From the NCBI GenBank assembly GCA_010093685.1, contig MU006224.1, positions 1,410,440 through 1,474,439 on the forward strand: a stretch of DNA of 64,000 bases, in the 5' to 3' direction. Source of the stretch: Ophiobolus disseminans. Lineage: Eukaryota; Ascomycota; Dothideomycetes; Pleosporales; Phaeosphaeriaceae. A model generated the notes under the pieces. That model saw only the letters and a list, made by a program, of their open reading frames with translations, was not told the DNA's origin and did no database searches. The position numbers and the translations under genes were made by a program. The stretch's first letter is position 1, and every line of letters begins with the position of its first letter. Positions 32,328 to 43,490 of this stretch are shown piece by piece.

Positions 32328-33956
32328 TCACAGCTCGTCCCTCTTCCTCGTGGCCGCACCCCTCGACTTCAATCTATACACACCAACCGAGTGCCTTGCG
32401 ATCTCCGCCGTGAAGGTTCCGCTGGGCTCAAGCGTACCCACCTGTTTTCCTATTAGCGCCGCATGACCGCTCTCGATGCCATCAGCATAGCTCGTCCTGG
32501 TTGCATTGAACCTAGTGGTGCTGTTGGAGGAGATCTCAGCAACAGTACCGTTAAGTACAGCAGCAGCCTCTGCCTCGCCCATACGGTTCGCCCACAGATC
32601 GTACACGTCCCAGGTCTGGGAAAGCTCCGGAGGCGCGCGGTATGCGCCTGCTGTGCGTTCGTCGAAGAAGACCTCATCCATAGTGACGTTCATGTTCATG
32701 GTGGTGTTTGCTGCGTTGAGGAGCGCGACGATGCGGTCTCCGTTGCTGAGCGAGCGTGTCCAGAGAGAGATTTCGCCTTCGCCTGTCGAGTCCGGGTCGG
32801 TGAAGTAGCGCCACACACGTTTTGCTGCGCCTGCTGAAGGATCCTGGTTGATCGCAAGAATAGCTGGATTGGAGTAAATGGCAAGGTTGGCTGGCGAAAG
32901 TGTACCGACGTTGGTGCCAATGAGCATGGGCGACGAGTTGATGGCCCACATGCTGAAGTGGACGACATATTCCGAGTCGCTTTGGCCGCCGTTACCGACT
33001 TCGAGCATGTCCATGTCATTGAAGTAGCCGGACATAGTGCGTGAAGTAATCGCAGGCATTTTGTTGAGGATGTTCATAACGCTGCAGTGGAAGCCAGGCC
33101 ATGCACAGCCGATAGCTTCAGTACAAGGGCAGCGGTCGTCGGGACGGTTGAACGAGTCGTAAATGTCACCAGACATACGTCCAGAGTTTGCGATCCTGTA
33201 AGCCCAATCGAATGGGTCATCGTTACCCCAGTTACACATCGCGTAAACCATGTCGCGTCCAGTTGCGTTGAGCGCATCGGACATGACTTTGTAGCGGTCG
33301 AAAGAGAGTTTTGGCGTTCCGGACTGGCCTTGGTTGAAGCAATTGTCATACTTGAGGTAATCGACACCCCATGATGCCCAGAGATTGGCATCTTGAGTTT
33401 CGTATCCCAACGAGCCTGGGAAACGCCCACATGTCAGGACGCCGGCTGATGAGTACATGCCGAATTTGAAGCCGAGATTGTGGATCTGATCGATGATGGA
33501 CTTCATGCCGCTTGGAAACTTCTGAACTGAAGACACTGTTAGCGCCCATATTTTTTGTGTATCCACCGATCAGCTTACCATCTGGGATGAGATATCCACT
33601 CTCGTTCCGACCCACGGCCCAGCAATCGTCAAGTACAATGTTATCGTACCCAAGATCGCGTAGACCGTAGTCGATCATGTCTTGGGCGGTAGTGAGCAAC
33701 AAGCTCTCGTTGACATCGCAATGGAAGGCATTCCCTGAGCGTTGGTGTTTGTGTTAGTTTGTGCCGCACAGCTGGTGCTTGGAGACTACATACAGTTGTT
33801 CCATCCCAGTTGCGGGACAAGATTAAGGCCATTGTAGGATGATGCGCCAGGTATAACGACTGTTGGCGACTCATTACCAGTTTGTCTTCGTCCGTAGTAT
33901 GCAGATGCTGTGCCGAGCAACAAGGTCGCCACTGATGCGAGCTTGACGGTTGCCAT
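32328..33956 (-). CDS. GH27 alpha-galactosidase with C-terminal RDEL
   Basis: Predicted secretory-pathway alpha-galactosidase acting on galactomannan or raffinose-type sugars. Exons 33956-33794, 33734-33579 and 33526-32328 give 505 aa. A signal peptide is clear (MATVKLASVATLLLGTASA). GH27 motifs: LGWNNWNAFHC at the first splice, LGYDNIVLDDCWA, the nucleophile loop VDYLKYDNC, and NSGRMSGDIYDSF, which holds the likely acid/base Asp. The region MSGYFNDMDMLEVGNGG and the sheet domain LWTRSLSNGDRIVALLN complete the fold. Several N-glycosylation sequons lie in the C-terminal part. The chain ends SRGAATRKRDEL; a terminal RDEL resembles ER-retrieval signals, unusual for an enzyme expected outside the cell. 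Confidence 0.92.
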
Positions 33957-35046
33957 GATGATTGTGATGCGTAGAAGATGTTGTGAAAATAGTCGTGGAA
34001 GAGTTGCTGCGGTTTGACATGATGCCGTCCACCGGGCCCGTCTTATACACAACCAGCTTTGCTTCATGTCCGAAGCTACTGTACACCTCTTCTTCGTCAT
34101 TGTCTTCACAACATCGCCGCTCTCCATCCGCAACCGCTTTCCGCCGCCTTCGTTGCCTAAATCAGAAGATTCTCCGCATCGTCGTCACGAAATGGTGAAG
34201 GTTAGAAAACGGTCCGATAATCTTCGCGACGAAATGCGGAGATCACTGCGGGGACGTATCGGGTTCCTTGGGGACGAATCACTCATGGGCATCTAACCTA
34301 CCAATCGCCATCCATACGAGAACTTCGTCCCCACACTATCCGACTGTTGAGGCTTGCCAAGCAAGGAACTCCCAACTAAAGAGTTGAAGCTCCATGTCAG
34401 CCCTGCGCGTGGTGCGAGGTGGAGAGAACGGAAGGGGAGTCTAGTCTGTTTCGGGCGATGCGCCCGCCCGGAGACTTCATCTGAGGCTCTGCTCCGTGCC
34501 ACCGCCAAGCCAGCTTCAACACTTCACTCACGCCTACAACAAAAAATTCTGTTGCTACAAACGCTTCGTGAGTAGATCTTTGCCTCTTCTATCACCGCCA
34601 AGATCGGAAGCAGCCTGCACTCGTCCTCGCCATGTCCAAACGGGCCGATGTGTTGCCTAGGAACGAACGGAAGGGCCGATGGGTTTGCGCAGGAACGCCG
34701 TGGAAACTTGTAGGTGCACTGAAAAGCCTTGTCATGCATTTAGAGAAGATCATGCGGTCGTCCGTTGTCAAGCCCTGGGCCTAGACGACTGGCCTCTACT
34801 GTCTTCTTCCTCAGAGCATTTCTCAGTCTTTAACATTTTCCTCGAACTGTTTGCCCGATATTTGTTCTGCGAGATGGAAATCCTCGACTATAGCCATTTT
34901 GATCTGGATTTTAGGCATCCCCGAGATTTCTCGATCGTGAATTGTGGCTTCTTGTTTCGTTGCATGTCCTTTCGACCATGGAACAATAACGGAGAGGTTT
35001 GGGAGCGTTTATCAGTCTCAACGTGCTACTCCGCGTTTCCTTTGGT
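33957..35046. other. Intergenic stretch
   Basis: Upstream of the alpha-galactosidase. Short frames only (under 130 codons), none recognised. The alpha-galactosidase promoter lies at the left end; the right end abuts MITE copy C. Confidence 0.4.
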
Positions 35047-35050
35047 AAGT

Positions 35051-35205
35051 AGCCAAAGCAGCTAAAGCAGCTAAAGCAGCCAAAGCAGCCAAAGCAGCCA
35101 AAGCAGCCAAAGCAGCCAAAGCAGCCAAAGCNNNNNNNNNNAAAGCAGCCAAAGCAGCCAAAGCAGCCAAAGCAGCCAAAGCAGCCAAAGCAGCCAAAGC
35201 CAAAG
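35051..35205. repeat. 9-bp minisatellite (AAAGCAGCC)n
   Basis: About 17 units, including a 10-base N gap (35132-35141). The first units read AAAGCAGCT and the rest AAAGCAGCC, so the array is nearly homogeneous and its true length is uncertain. It begins within the left terminal repeat of MITE copy C and probably arose by slippage of that sequence. Confidence 0.85.
35132..35141. other. Assembly gap, 10 N
   Basis: Ten N inside the 9-bp array; likely a placeholder for unresolved copy number. Confidence 0.95.
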
Positions 35206-35319
35206 ATTGAGATAAGATATCCTGTATAACGTTATCTATAGAGATGTTTGAGAATCCGGAACAGCTTTTAGACGTAGATGTAGTCGTCAAATTTAGCGTT
35301 TTTCCAGCTTTCACGACTT

Positions 35320-35935
35320 ACCGAGAGCTTATGATAATCGCACTGAAGAGCTACACAATAAAAGGACGCCACTAAGGCCAAGCTCTCCTGTGTTCGAAGC
35401 TCCGCTTCCACGTTGTACTTCGGTGCGTTCCCTCGGCAAGTCCAAGTAATCAAGCTTAGTCACGCAACCTTGGATGTTGTTTACTCATCATCGCATCTCG
35501 AACGAACCAACCCTAGTTAGTATGTCAGTACACATGCATACTCCATCGCATGACATATCACCTCACGACTAAACATGAAAGTTAACATTGATGCGACGTG
35601 TACTAGATCCTGGTACGATAGCCGGATATGGGCAATGGTGGGACGGAAAAGGCCCTTGATGCAACATCTAAGCCAAAATCTAGGTTGGTAATGACGCGCA
35701 TTGCATGTACCGGCATAAAGATACTCTAGCCATAGCCACGAAGAAGTGTATAAGAATCGAGTCGGACTGGATTTGGCCCTCATTCTCGAAATCATTGCAT
35801 CCGACCGACCTTAGGAATCATATCGCGCACCCAACCGAACACCGCAGTTTTAGAACTTCCGCTATCCTGCCGCCACCCATTGCGCTTTCAAGAAGATCCG
35901 TAAGAAAATCAGCGCTTGAACATATAGTAGTCATC
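35320..35935. other. Intergenic, promoter of the reductase gene
   Basis: No gene seen between the MITE and the reductase start. A plus-strand frame runs open upstream of the reductase ATG but its translation is not family-like. Confidence 0.4.
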
Positions 35936-37156
35936 ATGTCCAAGGGCCTCGTCCTCATCACAGGTGTTAACGGTTACATTGCCGCTGTGGCTGCAAAGCA
36001 TTTCCTGGACCATGGCTACTCTGTTCGCGGCACAGTGAGAAAGCAGGCCTCTGTCAACGACCTGGTTGAAGGCCCATTGAAAGAGTACGCAAATGCTGGG
36101 ACAATTACGGTGGTTGAAGTTCCAGACATTACGGTTGATGGGGCCTTTGACGAAGCCGTAAAGGGTACGCTTTTATTCAGCTCTCATGAGATGATCCTGA
36201 CAGAAATATAGATGTGACGGCAATCGCCCACCTAGCTTCACCAGTGTCCTTTGGCTTCAAAGACCCTGCGCCCATCCTGCACGCTGCCGTAAAGGGCACC
36301 AAGACCATCCTGAACAGCGCTCTCCTAAAGGCAGGCCCTCAGCTCAAGACTGTCGTCGTCATGTCGTCCATCGCTTCTGTCAAGAACATGCACGATGCTC
36401 CGTATACATTCACTGAGGTAACGAATACCCATGCACGGATTGTGTGAGATGTACGCTAACTCCACATCTTCGGCTTTACAGAAGGACTGGAATGACTTTG
36501 CAGAACACTTGTGCGAAGAGCAGGGAACTGAGACCCCTGGACCGGTCATCTACTCAGCAAGTAAGGCTGCAGGTGAAAAGGCATTCTGGCAGTTCCGCGA
36601 ACAAAAGAAGCCCGAGTTCACAATGACGTCCATAAACCCAGTGTAAGCCTCGATCCCACCCATACGCGCAATGATTAACTAACAACCTGGTAGTTTCGTC
36701 ATTGGACCCCCCTTACTCGCCCCCAAAACAGTTTCCGCCGTCGGCGAGACTATCCAATCCATCTGGCAAGTCTTCTCCGGAGTGCCGGACACACAGCCTC
36801 TCACCATGCTCCCGCAAGCCGTCGACGTACGCGACGTAGCCCAGCTGCTGCGCTACCCGGTTGAACATGCAGAAGAAACCAACGGGGAGCGCTACATTGC
36901 TAGTGCCAGCATCAACCATCCGCAGGCTATTGCAGACATCTTGCGAGAGGAGCTTAAGGAAGACACGAGTGCACTTGCACGGATCCCAGAGGGAACACCA
37001 GGCAAGGGATATAGCTTCGACTATCAGCAGATTGATGACCAGGGCGGTTTCGATGTCGATAGCAGCAAGGCGAGGAAACTGCTCGAAGGGAGTCAGTGGA
37101 TTCCATACAGACAAAGTGTACTTGACACAGCCAAAGCGTTCGCCGGGTTGGTGTGA
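35936..37156 (+). CDS. NAD(P)-dependent extended SDR (Gre2/dihydroflavonol-reductase-like)
   Basis: Predicted NADPH aldehyde or ketone reductase. Exons 35936-36164, 36212-36417, 36482-36642 and 36694-37156 give 352 aa; every junction stays in phase. The N-terminal Rossmann motif is LVLITGVNGYIA, followed by YSVRGTVRKQ, where the Arg supports NADPH preference. Then come VTAIAHLASPV, the catalytic Ser in VVVMSSIASV, and YSASK (Tyr-x3-Lys). The downstream block TSINPVFVIGPPL spans the last intron. Yeast Gre2 (methylglyoxal/isovaleraldehyde reductase) is the best functional analogue, but substrate cannot be told from sequence. No metabolic cluster is nearby. Confidence 0.9.
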
Positions 37157-37353
37157 ATAGCTTTATGGCTGCCTGTCTGGACTCGCGTCGCTGACGAGTA
37201 AAATATACGCTTTTCCAGCAACTCTCGGTACCCGTCTGAGAAGGGTACATGTAGACAGAAAATGCAGAAATCTAGTCCCTGTCAGATCCTTGCTATTATT
37301 GGTAATTACAATCTACACAACACCACCTCCATTCCCAGGACGGACAAATTACT

Positions 37354-38321
37354 TCAACGTCGCACCGGCTCCAAGCCACGTATCCTCAGATGCTGCTCCA
37401 AGTTCTTTTTCGACTTCTTGCGCCTCAACACCATGATGTAAATGACCACCGTCAGCGCCGCACTGCCGGCCTGCACAAGACCGATATACCAGCTGATACT
37501 CTGTTCCACTTATTAGTACCCCACTCCGAAGCCAGCAACAGAACAATACATACCTGCACGTTACAAAAGCGATCAAAATCCACCTCCTCCGCAAACTCCT
37601 TCTGAATCGCCCTCGCCGCCGCACTACACGTCCACCCCCACAAATCATCGCTCTTCCCCCCCTTGTCCTTTTCACCGCGATACATGCCCGCCGCGACGCT
37701 CCATACCACCAAGTTCCCCAGCATAACGACCCAGCTAAACGAGCTGGTCACGTAGGACGCGAGATTGGCCCGCTGCACGCCGAACTTGTAGCTAAAGACC
37801 GTGCTGAAGTTGAGCACGACGGACACGGCCGCAACGGCAAAGTACATCCACGTCGGCCAGGCGCGCGTGTCCTTGGCCCAGGCGGTGCGCGTGATGGGCT
37901 GGCCGCTAACGGAAGTGAAGGTGCGGAATGTGTTGCGCGTGCTGAGGTACTTTGCGAGGGTCATGGAGATGGGGATTAGGACGCCGATGGAGATGAGAAA
38001 AGCGAGGACGCGGGAAAAGATGCGCAGGCGGCGGATGCGAGCTTTGAGCGCCTATTTGTGAAAAGTCAACTCCTTAATTCTCGCGTCTGCGCAACTTTGT
38101 CAACGTACGGCATCTTCGTGTGAGGCCGCTTTCACGTGCTCAAAGTCTTCGTAGGTGGGTGCGTGGTGGTACGACGGGTTCTGCTCGTGCGAGAGCAGAT
38201 GGAGTGGTTTCATGGGTGGCGTTTGGTCGGAGAAGGCTGGAGGGGGCATGCTGGGGGAGAGTAAGTGTTGTTGTTGATCCTGGTCGTGGGGTTGTTGGTT
38301 GTAATAAGATTTGGCCGCCAT
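37354..38321 (-). CDS. Four-helix membrane protein (MARVEL-like topology)
   Basis: Exons 38321-38109, 38051-37554 and 37500-37354 give 285 aa. The first exon encodes a Gln/Pro/His-rich cytosolic N-terminus (HDQDQQQHLLSPSMPPP). Four hydrophobic segments follow: RVLAFLISIGVLIPISMTL, WMYFAVAAVSVVLNFSTVF, WVVMLGNLVVWSVAAGMY and WYIGLVQAGSAALTVVIYIM. The last one is on exon 3, and the chain ends in a basic tail (VLRRKKSKKNLEQHLRIRG). The pair of Cys between helices 3 and 4 (GWTCSAAA, RFCNVQ) could form a lumenal disulfide. Topology is like MARVEL or other fungal four-TM proteins; no specific function is claimed. Confidence 0.8.
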
Positions 38322-39067
38322 GCTTTTCGGTGCCCGAAGGGGGGGTGTTGTATGATCTTCCCTATTCTCAAACAACGTTGCTTGTATGCCCAGACAACGA
38401 TTATTCTCACGCCAGCCTCTGTCTCGCTTTTTGTGTTATTCACACTCGGCAATGGCGCCATCGTTGCTCTTATAGATTGTCTTCGGCAGGGAGCTCTCCT
38501 TCCCGAAGCTCAGCCTTTCAGCCCCGTCATTTGAAATTCTCCGAAATCCAACACTGTCACTTCCAACCAATAGTACAACTACAACGTGGCTCAGCTCGCT
38601 GATGGTAGATGCGGGGGCGTCCGTTCCTCTGTCCACAAGCGGTATCGCGACTGTGGCTTTGCGGCTGCTGATGCCTTAAGCGACAGATCCGTCAGCAGGA
38701 ATCGCGGGAACTGATTACGTGACGGTGGACCTATTCTTGGATTTCGAGGTTTGCGATCAGATGCACATTAATAGGTCGCGATTTTGCTTGTCGGGAGAAT
38801 GTACACGGCCGGAGACCAGAAGGATTCTTGCTGAAACATGCTGGTGTTGGCATCGACGCCAGAGCCCTGGGCCGTCAGAACCAACTACCTGCAGGAGTTG
38901 CTGCCGAGTCTACCCAGCCTCTGGTATCACAAAAGTTTCTTTCTATGGACTGGAAGAGAAAACGATTGTTAGTTTCAAAAAGTGATGTTGTTGCAAAATC
39001 CATGATTCTTCGACCAGAATGCATCTGTACATTAAAATATATACGCAATGGCACAAAAAGTGTCATT
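38322..39067. other. Intergenic, no gene seen
   Basis: Between the start of the membrane-protein gene and the end of the GH47 gene. Only short overlapping frames were found. Confidence 0.45.
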
Positions 39068-40962
39068 CTACCACCCATGTTTCGGCGGCGCCTTCGGGAT
39101 GCGAAAAGGATGGGCTTCGGTGTTGAGTACGAATTCGTCCAGACTGATGACGTTTGGCTCCGAGAAGACGAGGTAGAAGTATTTGAGCGTTTCGGCCATC
39201 CAGAAGCTCTGTACGGGTTGTTAGCATGCACACGTGATGGAACAAATATTGCACGACTAACCTCCATGCTGTCCTGCCGCGGCGGGCTTTCAGCCGAAAC
39301 GTCCAGAAGCGCCGAGTTGCCAATGTCGGTGTCGGTGCTGCGCTGGATCGCAGTCCACATGTCCCAGGCTGCGGCTTGCCACGCCTGCTCGCCCGTGATG
39401 CGGTACATGATAAAGACGCTCTCAATGGCCTCGGGGCGGAGGATGTAGCGGCGGTCTTCGATGGCCGTGAAGCCCTTTGGGAGCCTCAGGTTCGCAATGT
39501 TGCGGAGCGGGTCTTTCTCCGTGCTCTGGTCCGCGCGTGAGCTGATCTCGTCGTGCCACGCTTTCTCGTTCCAGTGGCAGTCTGTTGTGTTTGCGCATTT
39601 GAGCAGGTGCGACACTTCGGGCATGATGCCCGCTGGAGACGCCTTGTACGCCCACACGCAAGTATCAGTGAGCTTGTGGGCGGTCTTGTAGTGGTCCTCC
39701 TTGCCGAAGAGCTTGCTGCCTAGGGCGTACATGCCGCCGGTGTAGCAGCTCAAGTGCTGTAGGACGGGGTCGTTGAAGACGGTCGAGCCTTCGACGTGGA
39801 CGAAGCCGGATGCGAGGAGGTCCGAGTCGTCGGGGGTCGAGGGGCGGAAGAGGGCGTGCTTCGAGGCCGTCTCCAGCGCCTTCTCGTACATCTTCCTGTA
39901 GATGGCGTCCAGGCCACCGAGCAGGGCGTACATCTTGGGGAGGTATTCGTACGTCGAGTCGGCCATGGAGTTCAGCGTGAAGCTGTTGTCGGAGGTGAAG
40001 TCGGCCTTTCGTGCGTTGACCACGAGCGGCCACATGCCGGGCAGCTTGGTCTTTTCCTGCTGCTCCTCGAGCAGTCTGGTCACGCGTGTGACGGCGTCGT
40101 AGTATTTGGCGTCGCCCGTGACCTGCGAGAGCCTGGTGAACTCCATGGTCAGGGAACCAATCTCGGCAAGCAGCACCTGCTCGTCGGCGACCTGGGGCTT
40201 GCCCTCTCCTGCAGCGCGGAAGTTCCAGCGCGTGATGGGCATGTGGTTCGGCGTGTCGAAGGCGTGGTACAGCATCTCGCCGACCTCCTTGGCCTTGGCC
40301 AGCAGACGCTCGTCCCGGCTGAGCTCAAAGGCCGCCAGCAGCCCGCCCAGATGTCTGATGTTGGTCTCGAAGACATTCACTGTGTCCAGGTCGGTGTAGC
40401 CAAAGTCGATGGCCTCGACGTCCTCGACGGCCGACTTGAACTCGTCCTCGAAGCCCATGATCCACAGCGTGTCGAGGGCGTCGATGAGCGTGGCGGCCCA
40501 GCCCCCAAAGTGGTCCGTCACCTCGCCGCTGATGGGCCGAATCTCGTCGTGCATCCACGCATAGCTGCGGTAGCTGTGCCAGCACTTGAAGAACTGCTTG
40601 CGGACCTCTTCCCGGCGCGTCTCGCGAATGTTGCGTGCCGTCGCGTCTTCGTCCTTGGGAAAGTTAAATTGCACCTTGGGGAGCCTCAATGCGTCACCCG
40701 TGGGCATGGGGATGAGCGATTCGACCTTGTTCTTGATGGGAACCTTGGCCCAGTCAAATGACTTATATGCCTGTTCTCGTTGCGGACGCGGCTTCTTGGG
40801 CTTGGACGGTGCCTTTGGCTGTGTGGCATACGGCCCCGGGCCCTCGGGCGCCTCATAGGGGAAGCTGAACGAGTACAGCATGTAGATGAGCATCACGGCG
40901 ATCGCCGTATACAGGCTGTAGCGCCGTAGAAGCGCCATGGCAACTTTGGATATTGCTTGCAA
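39068..40962 (-). CDS. GH47 class I alpha-1,2-mannosidase, membrane-anchored
   Basis: Trims alpha-1,2-mannose from N-glycans in the ER/Golgi. Exons 40962-39262 and 39208-39068 give 613 aa; a Met at 40938 is an alternative start. A type II signal anchor (YSLYTAIAVMLIYMLYSFSF, about 15-35) precedes a Pro/Lys-rich stem. Catalytic-domain motifs: SYAWMHDEIRPISGE, LIDALDTLWIMGFEDEF, FETNIRHLGGLLAAFELS, FVHVEGSTVFNDP, LSCYTGGMYALGSK, and YILRPEAIESVFIMYRITG with the RPE catalytic segment. Exon 2 supplies SFWMAETLKYFYLVFSEP and the calcium-binding Thr in NTEAHP. The paired Cys (CANTTDCHW, LSCYTGG) fit the family disulfide pattern. Confidence 0.93.
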
Positions 40963-41394
40963 GGAAGAAAGGCTGAGAGCCTGCTGAATAATGCCTTCAG
41001 CCCATTAGATAGAGCAAGAGGAGAGGAGCGACAAAGCCGTTGTTGCATTCGTCGGACCCTGAATGCCAAGACGTCTTACATAAACAGAGATGGCTCTCTG
41101 CAAGTCGCGAAAGCTACAAAGATACAGCATCCTGTATGTGTGCAAAGTTTTCAGAATTTAGATTAACCTTTGTGTACGTAGATGTAGTCGTCAAGCTTAG
41201 CCTTGTTCCGAGTTGTACAACTTACCAAGAGGACTGCTGCACAAGGGCATTCCTCGTGGCTCTGTAACGAACAGAGAGTTGATATTCTGCCACACTATTG
41301 ATACATGGTTCGTTTCGTCATAGCTTTCCACCCATAATCCACGCAACAAGCAATATACAAGAAGTGAATGACGTCTCCACACACCCTCCAGCTC
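40963..41394. other. Intergenic with a MITE copy
   Basis: Contains MITE copy D (41102-41223) about 140 bp upstream of the mannosidase start; otherwise the mannosidase promoter and the Fmp25 3' region. Confidence 0.45.
41102..41223 (+). mobile_element. MITE copy D (122 bp)
   Basis: Same length and layout as copy A: left end AAGTCGCGAAAGC, internal AGCATCCTGTATGTGTGCAA and GTACGTAGATGTAGTCGTCA, then AGCTTAGCCTTGTTCCGAG, right end ACAACTT. The terminal pairing is weaker than in copy A. Confidence 0.7.
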
Positions 41395-43182
41395 CTAGAC
41401 AGCAGAGAAGACAGCCGTGCATCCCCTCCCACACTCAACCTTTTGTTCAAACTCCACCATCCTCCCGTTCACCCTGACTCTCTGCCTTGGCGTGATCTGG
41501 AAGCGATGCATTTCCTTTTCCCGCAGCGCCTTGACGCCCGCTGCATTCGCCGCCCGCTCCTGCTCGGCCGACTGGTCTAATGGCTGGATGTATGTCGGTG
41601 TCGCCACGTTACTCCTCTTCCCGGACCCAATCTGGTAGAACTCGTTGTTGCCCCAGAACAAGATATCGCGACCCCAATTTGTGTCATTGTGTGTGAGTTT
41701 GTTAGTCCGCCCAGAAACGGCAACACTGGCAACGTTGTCCATGACGGCTGCAGCATGGGATGCACCGACAGATATGGTCGACAGTCGAATGGGTATCACG
41801 CTGTTGTTGCCCTCGTCCCATTCAAACAGCCCAGAGAAAGCAGCAACCTTGACCGGATCGGGGCACGTATGAACCCAGCGTCCAATGCCGAGCTGGCCGG
41901 TGAGACCGAAACCAAAGGCCCACGTATCTGCGTTGATGCGATTGCTGTCTGGCCTCGTGGCATCAACGGCGAGAAACGACGTGTTTCCACCCGCAAATAC
42001 GTTGGAAACTTTAGCTTGTTGCCCGCTGCCAGCATAAAGCTTCTGGGTGGGGAGGAGTGACGGAGCGTCGACATAAGTTGCTTCGGCGTTGAAGGGGAAG
42101 CCCAGTTGTCCAGCAGTGTTGTCGCCAAAGGTAAAAGCGCGGCCCTCGGAGTCGCAGACCAGACTGTGGTAGTCGCCTGTCGCAATCTTCTTGACCGGGA
42201 AGCCTTTGAGCGTTGTGATCTCGTGGGGCATGTCGTAGGCGCCTGCAGGCCTGTTCTCCCACGACAAGCCAGGTATGCCCAGCTGTCCTTTGCTGGGGAA
42301 GTTTTGTGTGCCAGAGGCGAAGGAGAAGACGCGGCCGGTGGATGTGAGCATGAGGGCGTGCTCCAAACCTGATGCAATCTCTGTGACGCGCTCGCTCCAG
42401 CCGAGATTCTCCGGTGTGCGTGTGCGGTATGAGATGTCGTTGGAACCGCCCCAGAAGGGTATCCACGACGTCGAAGCAGGCTTGGGGCCTTCCTTCTGTT
42501 CTGCTCCAGAGACGGGTATCGAGTACACGGACCCGCTCGAGGAGAGTGCAATGATGCGGTCGCGCGAGATGGCCAGAGACCTGAGGTTCAGACCGCGCAG
42601 TGTCTTGGTAGGCTCGGTGACGTCGGGAGAGAAAGCCGTCCCCCACTGCAGCAGGTCTCCCCTCTCGTCTATGGCGACGCCAAAGTTCCGGTCCAGCTTG
42701 ACGTCTCGCAGCAGCTTGCCGTCAAAGTAGCGTATCCGCCGCGGGGTCTTGATGTATCGCTCGTCCGATTCTGGCGCCACTGTTTTGCCCGTATTCGATC
42801 CCCACGCATACACGCCGGGATTCTCCCAGCTCTTCTGCACCTGGAGGTGCTGTGAGCTTATGATGCTCCTGTTCTCGTCTGCAGACTGGGCCTGCCGCCG
42901 TGGGGCTTCAAACTTCAGCTCCACCTCTTCCTCTTTTGGTGGTTCCTCGGCGTGTCCCTCGCGTAGAAAGGATTCTCCATTGACCCATTGGAAGGCGGTG
43001 GCGGTTGCGCCCAGGAGGGTGACGGTGGCTACGGATCGGACGAAATGCTGCTGCCGCCGTTGGGCGTACGGATGTGTGGCCGTCCGTACTTGGGACCTCA
43101 ACGTTCTACTCGATATGTTCCTACATGTTCGTGGGGCTTGTGCAGCTCGGAGCGTGGCGCGTGAGACGGACTGGTTGAGCAT
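41395..43182 (-). CDS. FMP25: Mitochondrial RCC1-repeat protein Fmp25
   Basis: Inner-membrane-associated protein needed in yeast for respiratory complex III assembly. One exon; the Met at 43182 gives 595 aa, and an upstream in-frame ATG at 43242 adds 20. The basic N-terminus (LNQSVSRATLRAAQAPRTCR) is a presequence, and a hydrophobic segment (FVRSVATVTLLGATATAFQW) follows. RCC1-type propeller strands: PGVYAWGSNTGKTVAP, GDLLQWGTAF, EIASGLEHALMLTSTGRVFS, IATGDYHSLVCDSEGRAFTF followed by GDNTAGQLG, WAFGFGLTGQLGIGRW, and ILFWGNNEFYQIGSGKRSN. The C-terminal tail RFQITPRQRVRVNGRMVEFE is shared by relatives. It is divergent from COG3 with about 300 bp between. Confidence 0.9.
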   Translation of the reverse strand: MLNQSVSRATLRAAQAPRTCRNISSRTLRSQVRTATHPYAQRRQQHFVRSVATVTLLGATATAFQWVNGESFLREGHAEEPPKEEEVELKFEAPRRQAQSADENRSIISSQHLQVQKSWENPGVYAWGSNTGKTVAPESDERYIKTPRRIRYFDGKLLRDVKLDRNFGVAIDERGDLLQWGTAFSPDVTEPTKTLRGLNLRSLAISRDRIIALSSSGSVYSIPVSGAEQKEGPKPASTSWIPFWGGSNDISYRTRTPENLGWSERVTEIASGLEHALMLTSTGRVFSFASGTQNFPSKGQLGIPGLSWENRPAGAYDMPHEITTLKGFPVKKIATGDYHSLVCDSEGRAFTFGDNTAGQLGFPFNAEATYVDAPSLLPTQKLYAGSGQQAKVSNVFAGGNTSFLAVDATRPDSNRINADTWAFGFGLTGQLGIGRWVHTCPDPVKVAAFSGLFEWDEGNNSVIPIRLSTISVGASHAAAVMDNVASVAVSGRTNKLTHNDTNWGRDILFWGNNEFYQIGSGKRSNVATPTYIQPLDQSAEQERAANAAGVKALREKEMHRFQITPRQRVRVNGRMVEFEQKVECGRGCTAVFSAV

Positions 43183-43490
43183 GGTGGTGTGAGGTGGGGT
43201 GGTAGGTAGGAAGGTGCGACTGGGGGGAAGCAGCAGGAGCAATCAGAGCGACGACATTTCCAGCATGTCAGAGCATCTGATAGCAATAGCAGCAATTGGT
43301 AATTGGGCGGCCTGGATGGGGTCGCGCTTTGGAGTCTCGAACGTCATGATAGCTTTTCACGAATCAGGCTAGACCTTGCCTAGCTCATCGTAGGGTTCCC
43401 CACCATGCATGGCGCACGGACATCTGGTATTCTAGCGTGTCTTGAGCTCGGAAACATATCGTCCTGTCTTTACCACCCAAACACAACACC
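43183..43490. promoter_or_regulatory. Divergent promoter region, FMP25 / COG3
   Basis: About 308 bp between divergent starts. No specific element identified. Confidence 0.35.

Larger units (their letters stand above)
35047..35319 (+). mobile_element. MITE copy C, enlarged by an internal satellite
   Basis: The right part (35214-35319) matches copies A and D: ATCCTGTATAACG, GATGTTTGAGAATCCGGAAC, GTAGATGTAGTCGTCAAATT, and the end TTTTTCCAGCTTTCACGACTT. The left end AAGTAGCCAAAGC resembles the family's left terminal repeat but then expands into a 9-bp array instead of the normal sequence. TA flanks both ends (GGTA at left, TACC at right), as for a TA-targeting element. Confidence 0.7.

Noticed and set aside
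35018..35314. Alanine-leucine repeat protein on the minus strand
   Set aside because: It is a reading of the 9-bp satellite in a MITE and crosses an N gap; it is not a believable gene.
35936..37156. Secondary-metabolite cluster around the reductase
   Set aside because: Neighbours are a membrane protein, glycan enzymes and housekeeping genes; no synthase, transporter or regulator is close.
37200..37300. Fifth MITE copy suggested by GCTTTTCCAGCAACTC
   Set aside because: The match covers only one short block without terminal repeats or internal blocks.
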